Positions 35,265 to 44,400 of a stretch of 64,000 nucleotides of DNA are shown piece after piece. The notes under the pieces were generated by a model that was given only the letters and a program-made list of their open reading frames with translations, was not told where the DNA came from and ran no database searches. Origin of the DNA: JBFLXR01 sp040757065 (GTDB lineage: Bacteria > Pseudomonadota > Gammaproteobacteria > Burkholderiales > Gallionellaceae); contig JBFLXR010000008.1 in assembly GCA_040757065.1 (NCBI GenBank), positions 59,405 to 123,404 of the forward strand. Reading direction: 5' to 3'. Position 1 is the first letter of the stretch. Each line of letters starts with the position of its first letter. A program made the position numbers and the translations under genes.

Positions 35265-36804
35265 TTTGCATACTGAGGCCGTGCGGTTCGACGGCTCCCG
35301 CTTAACGATAGACGACGTGACGGCGCTGGCATCCGGCCAGCGTGCAGCAGTATTGTCGGACGACCCGGTATTTCGCGCGCGTATCGCCCGAGGCGCCGAT
35401 TTTCTCGACCGTTTACTGAGCGAAGACGGTGTAGTGTACGGCGTAACGACCGGCTACGGTGATTCCTGTACGGTGACCATTCCGCCGGAATTGATTGCGG
35501 AATTGCCTCATCATCTATACAGCTATCACGGCTGCGGGGCGGGACGTTTTTTGACGCCGGAGGAAACGCGCGCCGTGCTGGCGGCACGGCTGGCCTCGCT
35601 GGCGCAAGGGATGTCAGGCGTGAGCGTGGCTTTGCTGGAACAACTCGAAAATTTGCTGAAGCACGATATTTTGCCGCTGATTCCGGCGGAAGGCTCGGTC
35701 GGCGCGAGCGGGGATCTGACGCCGCTTTCTTATGTGGCAGCCGTATTGTGCGGCGAACGCGCCGTTTGGTATCGCGGGCAGCAGCGGCAGACTGCCGAAG
35801 TATTCGCCGAATTGGGCATCGCGCCGCTGCGTCTGCGTCCGAAAGAAGGCTTGGCGGTCATGAACGGTACGGCAGTGATGACCGGCTTGGCATGTCTGGC
35901 ATGGCAGCGGGCGGCCTATCTCAGTAAACTGGCAACGCGGATTACGGCGATAAATGTCTTGGCTAGTGCCGGCAATGCGCACCATTTCGACGAATCATTG
36001 TTTGCAGTAAAACCGCATGCTGGGCAGCAGCGGGTTGCGGCGCGGTTACGGCAGGATTTGGCGAGCGATCGCCCGACGCGCAACGAACAGCGTTTGCAGG
36101 ATCGCTATTCTTTGCGTTGTGCGCCTCATGTGATCGGCGTGCTAGAGGATGCGCTGCCGTTTTTGCGCGAGCAGATCGAGAACGAACTGAATAGCGCCAA
36201 CGATAATCCGATTATCGATGCGGAAAACGAGCGCGTGCTGCACGGCGGGCATTTTTACGGCGGTCATATCGCCTTTGCAATGGATAGCCTTAAAAATGCG
36301 GTGGCGAATCTGGCCGATTTGCTCGACCGCCAACTGGCTTTGCTGGTGGATACCCGCTTCAATCACGGCTTGCCTAGCAATCTCTCCGGAGCGACGGGGC
36401 CGCGCGCCGCGATTAATCACGGATTGAAAGCACTGCAAATCAGTGTTTCTGCATGGACGGCGGAAGCGCTCAAACAGACCATGCCGGCTTCGGTATTTTC
36501 CCGTTCGACCGAGTGCCACAATCAGGATAAGGTCAGCATGGGAACAATCGCTGCGCGCGATTGTTTGCGCGTGCTGGAACTGACTGAACAAGTCGTCGCT
36601 GCCATGCTGATTGCGGCACGGCAGGCCGTCGCTTTGCGTCAGCGTTTGCCGGATGCGCCCGGGTTGCCGACCGCATTGGCGGCGATGCATGCCGATTTGG
36701 CACAGCGCATCCCCTTGATCGAGGAGGACCGCGCGCTGGATCGAGAATTGCAGGCGTTGCTGGTCGCATTGCGCGCCGAGGCGTGGGGGCTGTATGAAGC
36801 CTGA
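35257..36804 (+). CDS. aromatic amino acid ammonia-lyase (HAL/PAL/TAL family)
   Basis: 515 residues. The self-formed MIO cofactor triad is A150-S151-G152 in GSVGASGDLTPLS. The catalytic Tyr61 lies in VVYGVTTGYG. The substrate-selecting stretch reads HHLYSYHGCGAG: counted back from the GxG, a Tyr-His pair stands where known tyrosine lyases have His-Leu, so phenylalanine, tyrosine or histidine cannot be chosen by eye. In this setting it most likely makes cinnamate or 4-coumarate, the aryl starter for the ligase at 31.9 kb. Confidence 0.87.
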   Translation: MSNLHTEAVRFDGSRLTIDDVTALASGQRAAVLSDDPVFRARIARGADFLDRLLSEDGVVYGVTTGYGDSCTVTIPPELIAELPHHLYSYHGCGAGRFLTPEETRAVLAARLASLAQGMSGVSVALLEQLENLLKHDILPLIPAEGSVGASGDLTPLSYVAAVLCGERAVWYRGQQRQTAEVFAELGIAPLRLRPKEGLAVMNGTAVMTGLACLAWQRAAYLSKLATRITAINVLASAGNAHHFDESLFAVKPHAGQQRVAARLRQDLASDRPTRNEQRLQDRYSLRCAPHVIGVLEDALPFLREQIENELNSANDNPIIDAENERVLHGGHFYGGHIAFAMDSLKNAVANLADLLDRQLALLVDTRFNHGLPSNLSGATGPRAAINHGLKALQISVSAWTAEALKQTMPASVFSRSTECHNQDKVSMGTIAARDCLRVLELTEQVVAAMLIAARQAVALRQRLPDAPGLPTALAAMHADLAQRIPLIEEDRALDRELQALLVALRAEAWGLYEA

Positions 36805-37213
36805 GTTGTTTCATGAAATCGAGGTGATGCCTGCTTTTCACGATCTCGATCCGATGGAAATCGTCTGGCACGGTCATTACGTAAAATACCTCGAACTGGC
36901 GCGTTGCGCCTTACTTTCCAAATTCGATTACGACTATCCGCAAATGCGCGATTCCGGCTATGCCTGGCCGATAGTCGATATGCGCTTGAAATATGTGCGC
37001 CCGGTTGTTTTCGGTCAGAAACTGCGTGTGCGCGCCGAGATCGTCGAGTGGGAAAACCGATTGAAAATCGAATACCGCGTCTGCGATGCGGAAACAGGTG
37101 AGAAGCTGAATCAGGCTTACACCATTCAAGTGGCGGTCGATATGCGCAACCGCGAAATGCAGTATGTCAGTCCTGCGGTCTTGTGGGAGAAGCTGGGCGT
37201 GACATGCGATTGA
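36794..37213 (+). CDS. 4HBT-type acyl thioesterase (ApeK-like)
   Basis: 139 residues. The hot-dog thioesterase motif DLDPMEIVWHGHYVKYLE with its catalytic Asp region is at residues 17-34. It should release or edit acyl chains from ACP or CoA. It overlaps the lyase end by eleven bases and the LolA-like gene by ten. Confidence 0.85.
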   Translation: MKPELFHEIEVMPAFHDLDPMEIVWHGHYVKYLELARCALLSKFDYDYPQMRDSGYAWPIVDMRLKYVRPVVFGQKLRVRAEIVEWENRLKIEYRVCDAETGEKLNQAYTIQVAVDMRNREMQYVSPAVLWEKLGVTCD

Positions 37214-37824
37214 TGCAGGTATGCGGCCTTGCGCTCGGTTTGGCATGGGCGGCAATCGGTTTTGCTGCCGAGGATTTGGCTTCGGACGTGAAGGCCCGGT
37301 TGGCTTCGCCGCAAGTGCTGCGCGGCCAATTCGAACAGACTAAGGTCGTATCGGGTTTCAAGAAGCCGTTGCTGTCCTCCGGCGTATTTCTATTGTGGCG
37401 CGGACACGGTGTGTTGTGGCAAACCCGTAAACCTTTCGATTCTACCTTGACGATACGCTGCGATAGGCTGTTGCTCAGCCAGAGCGACGGGGCGACGGTT
37501 TATCGGGTGGATGCTGGCCGTGAACCCGGGTTGCGAGCCGTGAACGAATTATTGTTCGCGTTGTTTTCCGGTGACGTGACCAGTTTGCAGAAAGCCTTCC
37601 GTCTGGAAGGCGCGTTGCTGCCGAAAGGCGAATGGAAGTTGGTGCTGCTGCCGACAGAGAGCGGCTTGTCGCGCGTATTTACGCGGGTCGAGCTGGAAGG
37701 CGGGCGCTATGTACGTCAGGTGCGGCTGGCGGAAAGTAATGGCGATACGAGTCTGATACGGTTCGATCAACTGGCGGAAACGCCGACGGCAAGCGCGGAG
37801 GAGGCGCAGCGTCTTGGCGATTGA
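37204..37824 (+). CDS. LolA-like outer-membrane carrier of the pigment cluster
   Basis: 206 residues. Signal peptide at residues 1-21, ending in GFAAE. The body has the LolA pattern: RGQFEQTKVVSGFKKPLLSS and a region like LLWRGHGVLWQTRKPF. It should carry a lipid-linked product through the periplasm to the outer membrane, alongside the MMPL exporter that follows. Start chosen at 37204 (MRLMQVCG); an in-frame ATG at 37213 is possible. Confidence 0.82.
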   Translation: MRLMQVCGLALGLAWAAIGFAAEDLASDVKARLASPQVLRGQFEQTKVVSGFKKPLLSSGVFLLWRGHGVLWQTRKPFDSTLTIRCDRLLLSQSDGATVYRVDAGREPGLRAVNELLFALFSGDVTSLQKAFRLEGALLPKGEWKLVLLPTESGLSRVFTRVELEGGRYVRQVRLAESNGDTSLIRFDQLAETPTASAEEAQRLGD

Positions 37825-40153
37825 GACGACAGTCAAACGCTGGCGATGGCTGGCCGGGCTGTGGGCGGTGATCGTCTTGCTGGTGGCGGTGCATCAGGTG
37901 CACTTCTGGCGTGCGGCGCGACTCGATACCGATGTGATGGCGCTGTTGCCGGAAAACGAGCAAGCTCCACAGGTCGGTGAGGCGATGCGCCATCTGTCCG
38001 ATCAGGCAGCGCGACAGGTTGTCGTGCTGGTGGGGGCGCAGGATTGGCAAGCGGCGCAGCAAACCGCGCAGGCCGTGCAACAGGTGTTGGCACAGGAAGA
38101 TGCAGTATTGACGCCGCAAGTTTCCGATGCGGCTGCGCGCGAGGCGGCAGTCGCGTTTTATGCACCGTGGCGGGATCGTTTGCTGACTGCCGGGCAGCGT
38201 GCGTGGCTGACGCAAGCTGAGCCGGATGGAATCGCTGCTTCTGCACTGTTGCAGCTTTATCAGCCGACAGGCGGTGGGCGAATAACCGACTGGCCGCACG
38301 ATCCGCTGGGTTTGTGGGCGGGATGGTGGGCGGCGCGGGCAGCGGAAACGCGGGTGCGACCACGCGACGGCTTGCTCTGGCTGGAAGCCGACGGTTTTCA
38401 GTGGGTATTGCTGCGCTATGAGCGGCGCGGAGCGGTATTTTCGATGACCGGAGAAACCGCGGTGAACGATGCATTGGCGCAAGCGCTTACTGCGGCGGTT
38501 CGGACAGCGCCGGGGAGCAGGTTGCTGGCAACCGGGGTGCCGCTATACGCGGAAGTGGCGGCTGCGCAATCGAACCGCGAAATGACTCTGATTGGTTACG
38601 GTTCGCTGGCGGCGGTGCTGCTGCTGGTCTGGCTGACATTCCGTTCTTTGCGGCCGATTGTGCTGGTGGGACTGTCTTTGGTAATCGGTTGTGCGGTTGC
38701 ATTGAGCGCGACGGCTTGGTTGTTCGGTAAAGTGCATTTGCTGACGCTGGTGTTCGGAGCCAGTCTGGTGGGGGTCGCCGAGGATTACGGTTTCCATTAT
38801 TTCGCGGCCCGTCAGGGGCAGCCTGCTTCGGCTCGCTGGCGAACTTTGCGCAGCTTGCTGCCAGGACTGCTGCTGGCGCTGGCGACCAGTGCGGTTGCTT
38901 ATCTGGCGCTGGGTTTGGCGCCGTTTCCGGGCTTGCGGCAAATGGCGGTATTCTCCGCAGTGGGATTGTCTGCGGCCTTTTTAACGGTGCTATGCTGGTT
39001 CCCGCTGTTCGATCGGGGGGCATTGCCGGTGACCCGTTTCGCCTCTCGGTTTGCGGATACATTGCAGCATTGGCCATACTGGCGCGCATCGCGCGGCGGC
39101 TTGGCGCTGGCATTGGTGCTGGCAGCGTTGACGATAACCGGCTTACTGCGTTTGGAAAGCCACGACGATTTGCGCCAGTTGCAAAGCTTGCCCGCCGGAT
39201 TAGTTGCGCAGCAACAGGAGGCGAATCGCTTGCTCGGTTTGCCGAGTCCGGCGCAGTTTTATCTGGTCGAGGGACGCGATGCCGAGGAAGTGTTGCGCCG
39301 CGAAGAAGCATTAACTGAACGCTTGGCGAATCTGATGCAGCAGGGGCGGCTGGAGGGCTACCGCGCCGTGTCCGACTGGGTACCGTCGGCGGCACGCCAG
39401 CAAGCGGATGCAGTGCTGACGCAACGGGCCGAACGGGTCGCGCTGGATGCGGCCGCTGCGGAATTGGGTGAAACTGTGCAACGACCTGCTTATTCCGCCG
39501 AGGTTTTAACCGTAGAGCGGGCGCTGGCGCATCCGTCTGCGTCGGCGATCAAAGCACAATGGATAGAGGGGGCGCAAGGCCGGTTTGGCAGTCTGGTGTT
39601 GCTGTCCGGCGTGACTGCCGCGCAATTGCCGGCTCTGGAGCAGGCCGGGCGCGATTTGCCGGGTGTGCGCTGGGTCGATAAAACTGCCGAATTTTCGGGG
39701 TTACTGGCGCGTTACCGGGTTGGGATGGCAGCCTTGCTGTTGGCGGGATATGCGGGGGTGTTGCTGGCGTTGTATGCGCGCTTTCGCCGTGCGGCATGGC
39801 GGGCTTTGCTGCCGACGGCTCTGGGTAGCCTGATTACACTGGCGGTGTTCGGCTGGATCGGTTTGCCGTTACAACTTTTTACGGTACTCGCACTGGTGTT
39901 GTTGCTCGGTATGGGTGTCGATTACGGCATATTCTTACTCGAACATCCCGGAGAGGGAACCGCTTGGCTGGCGGTTGCGCTAGCCGGGGTGAGTACCTTG
40001 CTGTCGTTCGGTTTGCTGGCGCTGTCTTCCACTCCGGCGCTGCATGCCTTCGGTTTGACTATGTTGCTCGGCGAAGTGCTGATCTGGTTATTAACGCCTT
40101 TTTTCCGGCTTCGACCGGGGAGAGATGCTGCAATTTCCACTCAGAACGCATAA
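37814..40153 (+). CDS. MMPL-family exporter (ApeM-like)
   Basis: 779 residues. Two halves each with a periplasmic loop and five or six membrane segments: first helix at residues 12-30, then clusters ~250-400 and ~620-770. The TTG start at 37814 is inferred: no in-frame ATG precedes the first helix, and GGAGG is upstream. The protein resembles RND-superfamily MMPL exporters and should extrude the aryl polyene lipid. It overlaps the LolA-like gene by eleven bases. A 222-bp gap follows. Confidence 0.85.
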   Translation: MAIETTVKRWRWLAGLWAVIVLLVAVHQVHFWRAARLDTDVMALLPENEQAPQVGEAMRHLSDQAARQVVVLVGAQDWQAAQQTAQAVQQVLAQEDAVLTPQVSDAAAREAAVAFYAPWRDRLLTAGQRAWLTQAEPDGIAASALLQLYQPTGGGRITDWPHDPLGLWAGWWAARAAETRVRPRDGLLWLEADGFQWVLLRYERRGAVFSMTGETAVNDALAQALTAAVRTAPGSRLLATGVPLYAEVAAAQSNREMTLIGYGSLAAVLLLVWLTFRSLRPIVLVGLSLVIGCAVALSATAWLFGKVHLLTLVFGASLVGVAEDYGFHYFAARQGQPASARWRTLRSLLPGLLLALATSAVAYLALGLAPFPGLRQMAVFSAVGLSAAFLTVLCWFPLFDRGALPVTRFASRFADTLQHWPYWRASRGGLALALVLAALTITGLLRLESHDDLRQLQSLPAGLVAQQQEANRLLGLPSPAQFYLVEGRDAEEVLRREEALTERLANLMQQGRLEGYRAVSDWVPSAARQQADAVLTQRAERVALDAAAAELGETVQRPAYSAEVLTVERALAHPSASAIKAQWIEGAQGRFGSLVLLSGVTAAQLPALEQAGRDLPGVRWVDKTAEFSGLLARYRVGMAALLLAGYAGVLLALYARFRRAAWRALLPTALGSLITLAVFGWIGLPLQLFTVLALVLLLGMGVDYGIFLLEHPGEGTAWLAVALAGVSTLLSFGLLALSSTPALHAFGLTMLLGEVLIWLLTPFFRLRPGRDAAISTQNA

Positions 40154-40327
40154 TTCGCTGAAAGGATGCGCGCAAGGCTTGACGCTGCCTTGCAGGATGG
40201 GGTCTACTTTATCCCTGCGGCGAGTGGGGATTGAGCGGAAACTCGTTGCGGTAAACGATTCGGCAGAAGATCGTTCGTTGCTTGTTTGAAAACTGGGGCC
40301 GGGATCCGGCACTGTGCAGGCGTTGTG

Positions 40328-40348
40328 CACCGGAAAAGTTTACCGGTG
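40328..40348. promoter_or_regulatory. inverted repeat before the methyltransferase gene
   Basis: CACCGG, nine bases, CCGGTG, starting 48 bases before the ATG at 40376, inside the only sizeable gap (40154-40375) in the second half of the cluster. It could be an operator or a weak attenuator for the second transcription unit. No consensus promoter is clear. The rest of the gap holds no gene I can support. Confidence 0.3.
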
Positions 40349-40375
40349 TGACGGGTTGTTTTGAACTGAATTTTC

Positions 40376-41458
40376 ATGCTCGATAAAAAATTTTCTCCCG
40401 AGCGCCAATCGGCGTTCGCCGCCCGTTTCGAGGCGCAAAAAATTGCATTCGGTCCAGTCGTGTTTCAATGTGTACGTCATGCCTGGAAAAGCGGCATGCT
40501 GGAGGCGGTGGCCTCGGCGGGCGGCGAAGGTGTGTCGCTGGATGTGCTGGCCGACAGCGGGCGCTGGTCTCGCTATGCACTGAAAGTAACGCTGGAAACT
40601 TGTCTGTCGGCAGGGGTGGTGTACGTTAGTAACGGACGCTATGTGCTCGATAAAACCGGTTTTTGTCTGCTGACCGATACGATTACCCAGATTAATCTGG
40701 ATTTCGTGCATGACGTGTGTTACCGCGGCCTGTTCGAGCTGGATCGCTGTCTGGAGAATGAACAGCCGCTGGGACTGAAGACCTTGGGCGATTGGCCGAC
40801 CATATATCAGGGGTTGGCGGAACTTCCCGAGCCGGCTAAGTCGAGCTGGTTTGCCTTCGATCACTATTACTCCGACACCTCTTTCCCGGAAATTCTGCCG
40901 GACGTGTTTGCGACCGCCCCGCGCCGGATTATGGATATCGGCGCGAACACCGGCAAATTCGCTAGTGCGGCATTGGCTTACCATGCACAGGCAGAACTGC
41001 ATTTGGTCGATTTGCCGCAACAGCTGGCGGTGGCTGCGCAAACGCTGGAAACGGCGGGATTGCGGCAGCGCGCCCACCTGCATCCGGTCGATATGCTGCA
41101 CCCCGATATGCCGTTTCCCGGCGGAATGGATGTGATCTGGATGAGCCAGTTTTTGTCCTGTTTCGGCGAGGAGGCGATTGCAAGCATCGTGCGCCGGGCA
41201 GCGGAAGCGCTGGCTCCGCAGGGGCAGTTGCTGATTATGGATACCTTCTGGGATTTGCAGCGCTACGAGATTGCCAGCTACTGCCTGATTAATACCTCGC
41301 CGTACTTTACCGCGATGGCAAGCGGCAACAGTAAGGTGTACGAGAGTGCGGACTACATCCGGTTGTGCGAACAAGCCGGACTGAAACTGCTGACGGTGCG
41401 TGAAGGCATCGGCTATTGCCATGCCTTGTTGCGTTTTGCTAAGCGAGATGCGGCATGA
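40376..41458 (+). CDS. SAM-dependent O-methyltransferase-like protein
   Basis: 360 residues. An N-terminal winged-helix dimerisation-like region (residues 20-110) precedes a Rossmann core with the SAM site MDIGANTGKFASAAL and HLVDLPQQ. FMDTF-like IMDTFWDLQRY occurs near the C-terminus, as in hydroxyneurosporene/plant-type O-methyltransferases. It probably methylates the aryl head group or a ring hydroxyl. It overlaps the following lipoprotein gene by four bases. Confidence 0.85.
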   Translation: MLDKKFSPERQSAFAARFEAQKIAFGPVVFQCVRHAWKSGMLEAVASAGGEGVSLDVLADSGRWSRYALKVTLETCLSAGVVYVSNGRYVLDKTGFCLLTDTITQINLDFVHDVCYRGLFELDRCLENEQPLGLKTLGDWPTIYQGLAELPEPAKSSWFAFDHYYSDTSFPEILPDVFATAPRRIMDIGANTGKFASAALAYHAQAELHLVDLPQQLAVAAQTLETAGLRQRAHLHPVDMLHPDMPFPGGMDVIWMSQFLSCFGEEAIASIVRRAAEALAPQGQLLIMDTFWDLQRYEIASYCLINTSPYFTAMASGNSKVYESADYIRLCEQAGLKLLTVREGIGYCHALLRFAKRDAA

Positions 41459-42036
41459 CGATGCGGGCTTGGCTGGCAGGGGCGGCAATATCGCTGCTTG
41501 CGGCATGCACAGCCGTGCCGCAGCCCGCGGCGGGCAATCAGATTCCTCTTCCGAAGCTGACGCCAGCGAGTTTTGCAGGATCGGTGAATCTGGTGCAGCG
41601 TTTGACGATTAGTCGCCAGGATGGTGAGACAGCAACGGTCGGGCAGGTCGAGGCATTGCTGGAAATCGATCCGGCGACGGTGAAACTGGCCGGGTTTGCA
41701 CTGGGTCAGCGCATGCTGACGCTGACTTGGGATGGTAGGCAATTACAAATGGAGCGCCATCCGCAATTGCCCGGGCAGGTCGATGGCGCGCGCATTTTGC
41801 GCGACATTCAGTTTGTGTACTGGCCCGCTGCGGCGATCAATACCGTTTTGCCGCCCGGTTGGATGCTGCACGAGGCGGTGGAAACGCGCACCTTGTTGTA
41901 TGACGGCAAGCCGGTGCTGACGGTGCGCTACGCAGCCGCCGTGCGCTGGAAAGGTCGGGCGGAGCTGGAAAACGCGGCGGAAGGATATCGCTTGACGATC
42001 GATTCCGCAGAGCAAGCGGATGTGAGTACGCCGTGA
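41455..42036 (+). CDS. DUF3261 lipoprotein of the pigment cluster (ApeN-like)
   Basis: 193 residues. Lipoprotein signal ending LLAAC (Cys18). The body resembles DUF3261, a family found only near aryl-polyene genes in my recollection. It likely sits in the outer membrane as the acceptor or partner of the LolA-like carrier. Its stop overlaps the GTG of the next gene. Confidence 0.75.
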   Translation: MTMRAWLAGAAISLLAACTAVPQPAAGNQIPLPKLTPASFAGSVNLVQRLTISRQDGETATVGQVEALLEIDPATVKLAGFALGQRMLTLTWDGRQLQMERHPQLPGQVDGARILRDIQFVYWPAAAINTVLPPGWMLHEAVETRTLLYDGKPVLTVRYAAAVRWKGRAELENAAEGYRLTIDSAEQADVSTP

Positions 42037-43214
42037 GTGCGGTTTATCTGAACGAAATGGGTGTGGTCTGCGCCTTGGGGGCGGATAGCACGACTGTGCG
42101 TGCAGCACTGTTCGGGGAGAAGGCCGGCGGCGTTGCGGTGCGTGACGATGTTTTGCCGGGGCGTGCGCTGCATTTGGGGACTGTGACAGCCGGTCTCGCC
42201 GCGACGGAGATTTTGCCGCCTGAAATGCGCAGCCGCAATAATGCTTTGCTGCTCACCGCGTATGCGCAAATACGTTCCGGGGTGGAGGTGGCTCTGGATC
42301 GCTTCGGCGCGGCGCGGGTCGGCATCGTGCTCGGTACTAGCACTTCTGGCATAGGCGAGAGCGAAATCGCTTTCGCCTATCGTAAAAGACATGGCTGCTG
42401 GCCGGGGTCGTTTCACGTCGCTCAGCAAGAATTGGGTTCGCCCGCCTTGGCATTGGCTCATGTTACGGGAGCCGCCGGCCCGGTGTCGGTGATTTCCACT
42501 GCATGTTCTTCCAGCGCCAAGGCGCTGGCGAGCGCGGCGCGCTGGCTGCGCGCGGGGATGTGCGATGCCGTAATTTGCGGGGGCGTGGATGCGTTGTGCG
42601 CGTTTACCGTTGCCGGTTTTTCCGCGCTGGAGTCGGTGAGTGCGGCACGTTGCAATCCGATGAGCGCCAATCGCGGCGGCATCAATATCGGCGAGGGCGG
42701 TGCGCTGTTTCTGATGACGCGCGAATCCGGCCCGGTATGCTTGGCGGGCTGGGGCGAAACCGCCGATGCTTACCATATTTCTGCGCCCGACCCTTCCGGT
42801 CGCGGGGCGCTGGAGGCGATGCGGATTGCGCTGGCGCGGGCCGGTATTCATCCGCAACAAGTCGATTATATTAATCTGCACGGTACGGCTACACAGCAGA
42901 ACGATGCGATGGAAAGCAAGGCCGTGCATACTTTATTCGGCGGCGAAACTGCGGCCAGCTCGACTAAACCGCTGACCGGGCATACGCTCGGCGGTGCGGG
43001 GGCGCTGGAGGCGGCATTTTGCTGGCTGACGCTGACGGAGAACCCGGAAGGGCGTCTGCCGCCGCACTGGTGGGACGGGATTGCCGATCCGGCGCTTGCT
43101 GCGCTCCGGTTGGTGCGACCTGGCGAGCAGATTGGGCGGCAGCCGGACTATGCGTTGAGCAATTCGTTTGCTTTCGGTGGCAGTAATGCTGCTCTGGTAT
43201 TCGGGAGAACATAA
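42033..43214 (+). CDS. apeO: beta-ketoacyl synthase (ApeO type)
   Basis: 393 residues. Catalytic Cys in STACSSSAKALASAARWL, His in NLHGTATQQND and His in GHTLGGAGALEA give the usual Cys-His-His triad. It should elongate the polyene together with the chain-length factor at 29.3 kb. Start is GTG, overlapping the previous stop. The label follows the O-P-Q-R gene order seen here. Confidence 0.88.
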   Translation: MSAVYLNEMGVVCALGADSTTVRAALFGEKAGGVAVRDDVLPGRALHLGTVTAGLAATEILPPEMRSRNNALLLTAYAQIRSGVEVALDRFGAARVGIVLGTSTSGIGESEIAFAYRKRHGCWPGSFHVAQQELGSPALALAHVTGAAGPVSVISTACSSSAKALASAARWLRAGMCDAVICGGVDALCAFTVAGFSALESVSAARCNPMSANRGGINIGEGGALFLMTRESGPVCLAGWGETADAYHISAPDPSGRGALEAMRIALARAGIHPQQVDYINLHGTATQQNDAMESKAVHTLFGGETAASSTKPLTGHTLGGAGALEAAFCWLTLTENPEGRLPPHWWDGIADPALAALRLVRPGEQIGRQPDYALSNSFAFGGSNAALVFGRT

Positions 43215-43672
43215 TGCGGGAACCGATAACGGTAGAGGTTGACGTTATTCTTCCGCAAGCCGGACGTATGCGCTTGCTGAGCAGGGCGATTGAAGGCGAT
43301 GAAACCTCCATTGTGGTCGAAGCCGCAATTACACCGGATAATCCTTTTTGGTACGGCGACGGAGTCGGCGGCTGGGTCGGGATCGAATATATGGCGCAAG
43401 CCGTGGCGGCTTGGGCCGGATGGCGCGCCCAGTTGCGTGGCGAGCCGCCGAAAGTGGGATTTTTGCTGGGAAGCCGCACGTATCAGTGCACACGCGAGAT
43501 ATTTTATTCCGGCGAAATTTTGCGTATCGAAGCGCTGCAACTCGTGTGGGGCGAGAATGGGTTGGGACAGTTCGACTGCCGGATCGAAATCGATGGCGCA
43601 GAGGTCGCACAGGCTGCATTGACAGTATTCGAACCGGCCGACTCGACGGCATTTATCCAGGAATCGGCATGA
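43214..43672 (+). CDS. apeP: hot-dog 3-hydroxyacyl-ACP dehydratase (ApeP type)
   Basis: 152 residues. IEYMAQAVAAWAGW and VGFLLGSRTY are the ApeP-like hot-dog landmarks. It lacks a full catalytic His-rich loop like the ApeI half at 31.9 kb, consistent with a heteromeric dehydratase where the two share roles. The gene shares its ATG with the TAA stop of the synthase gene. Confidence 0.85.
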   Translation: MREPITVEVDVILPQAGRMRLLSRAIEGDETSIVVEAAITPDNPFWYGDGVGGWVGIEYMAQAVAAWAGWRAQLRGEPPKVGFLLGSRTYQCTREIFYSGEILRIEALQLVWGENGLGQFDCRIEIDGAEVAQAALTVFEPADSTAFIQESA

Positions 43673-44400
43673 GCGACAAAACGATTTTAGTGACCGGCAG
43701 CAGCCGGGGTATCGGCAAGGCGATTGCCATGCGGCTGGCGCAAGACGGTTATAACTTGGTGCTGCATTGCCGTAGCCGACTCGACGAGGTCGAGTCGGTT
43801 GCGGAAACGATACGCGGTATGGGCAGTGCGGTGCGCATTTTGCAATTCGATGTGGCGCAACGCGAGGCGGCTGCGCAGGTCTTACTAGCCGATGTGGAAG
43901 CGCACGGCTGTTACTACGGCGTGGTGTGCAATGCCGGAATCGCACGCGACAACGCCTTTCCTGCGATGCCGGGCGAGGACTGGGATGCGGTGATTCAGAC
44001 TAATCTGGACGGTTTTTACAATGTGCTGCATCCGTTGATTATGCCGCTGGTGCGTCGACGTAAGCCGGGGCGGATTGTGACGCTGTCTTCGGTATCCGGG
44101 GTGATGGGCAATCGCGGTCAAGTGAATTACAGTGCCGCCAAGGCCGGTATTATCGGGGCGACCAAGGCATTGGCCGTAGAGTTGGCCAGTCGGGGAATTA
44201 CAGTGAATTGCGTTGCGCCGGGCCTGATCGATACCGAAATGGTGGAGTCGCATGTGCTGGAAGAGGCGATGAAAATCATTCCGGCTAAACGCATGGGCAA
44301 GCCGGAAGAGGTGGCAGGGGTGGTGGCGTTTTTGATGCGGGAAGAAGCTGCCTATATTACGCGGCAGGTGATTTCTGTGAACGGAGGCATGGCAGGATGA
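43669..44400 (+). CDS. apeQ: 3-oxoacyl-ACP reductase (FabG/ApeQ type)
   Basis: 243 residues. Short-chain dehydrogenase: NAD(P)-binding TGSSRGIGKAIA, NAGIARD, catalytic Ser in LSSVSG and YSAAKAG. It reduces the keto group after each extension. ATGA overlap with the preceding and following genes. Confidence 0.92.
   Translation: MSDKTILVTGSSRGIGKAIAMRLAQDGYNLVLHCRSRLDEVESVAETIRGMGSAVRILQFDVAQREAAAQVLLADVEAHGCYYGVVCNAGIARDNAFPAMPGEDWDAVIQTNLDGFYNVLHPLIMPLVRRRKPGRIVTLSSVSGVMGNRGQVNYSAAKAGIIGATKALAVELASRGITVNCVAPGLIDTEMVESHVLEEAMKIIPAKRMGKPEEVAGVVAFLMREEAAYITRQVISVNGGMAG

Noticed and set aside
40340..41506. Long leftward frame (388 codons) opposite the methyltransferase gene
   Set aside because: Mirror of a GC-rich coding gene with clear SAM-site motifs; product is Gln/His/Arg-rich without domain features.
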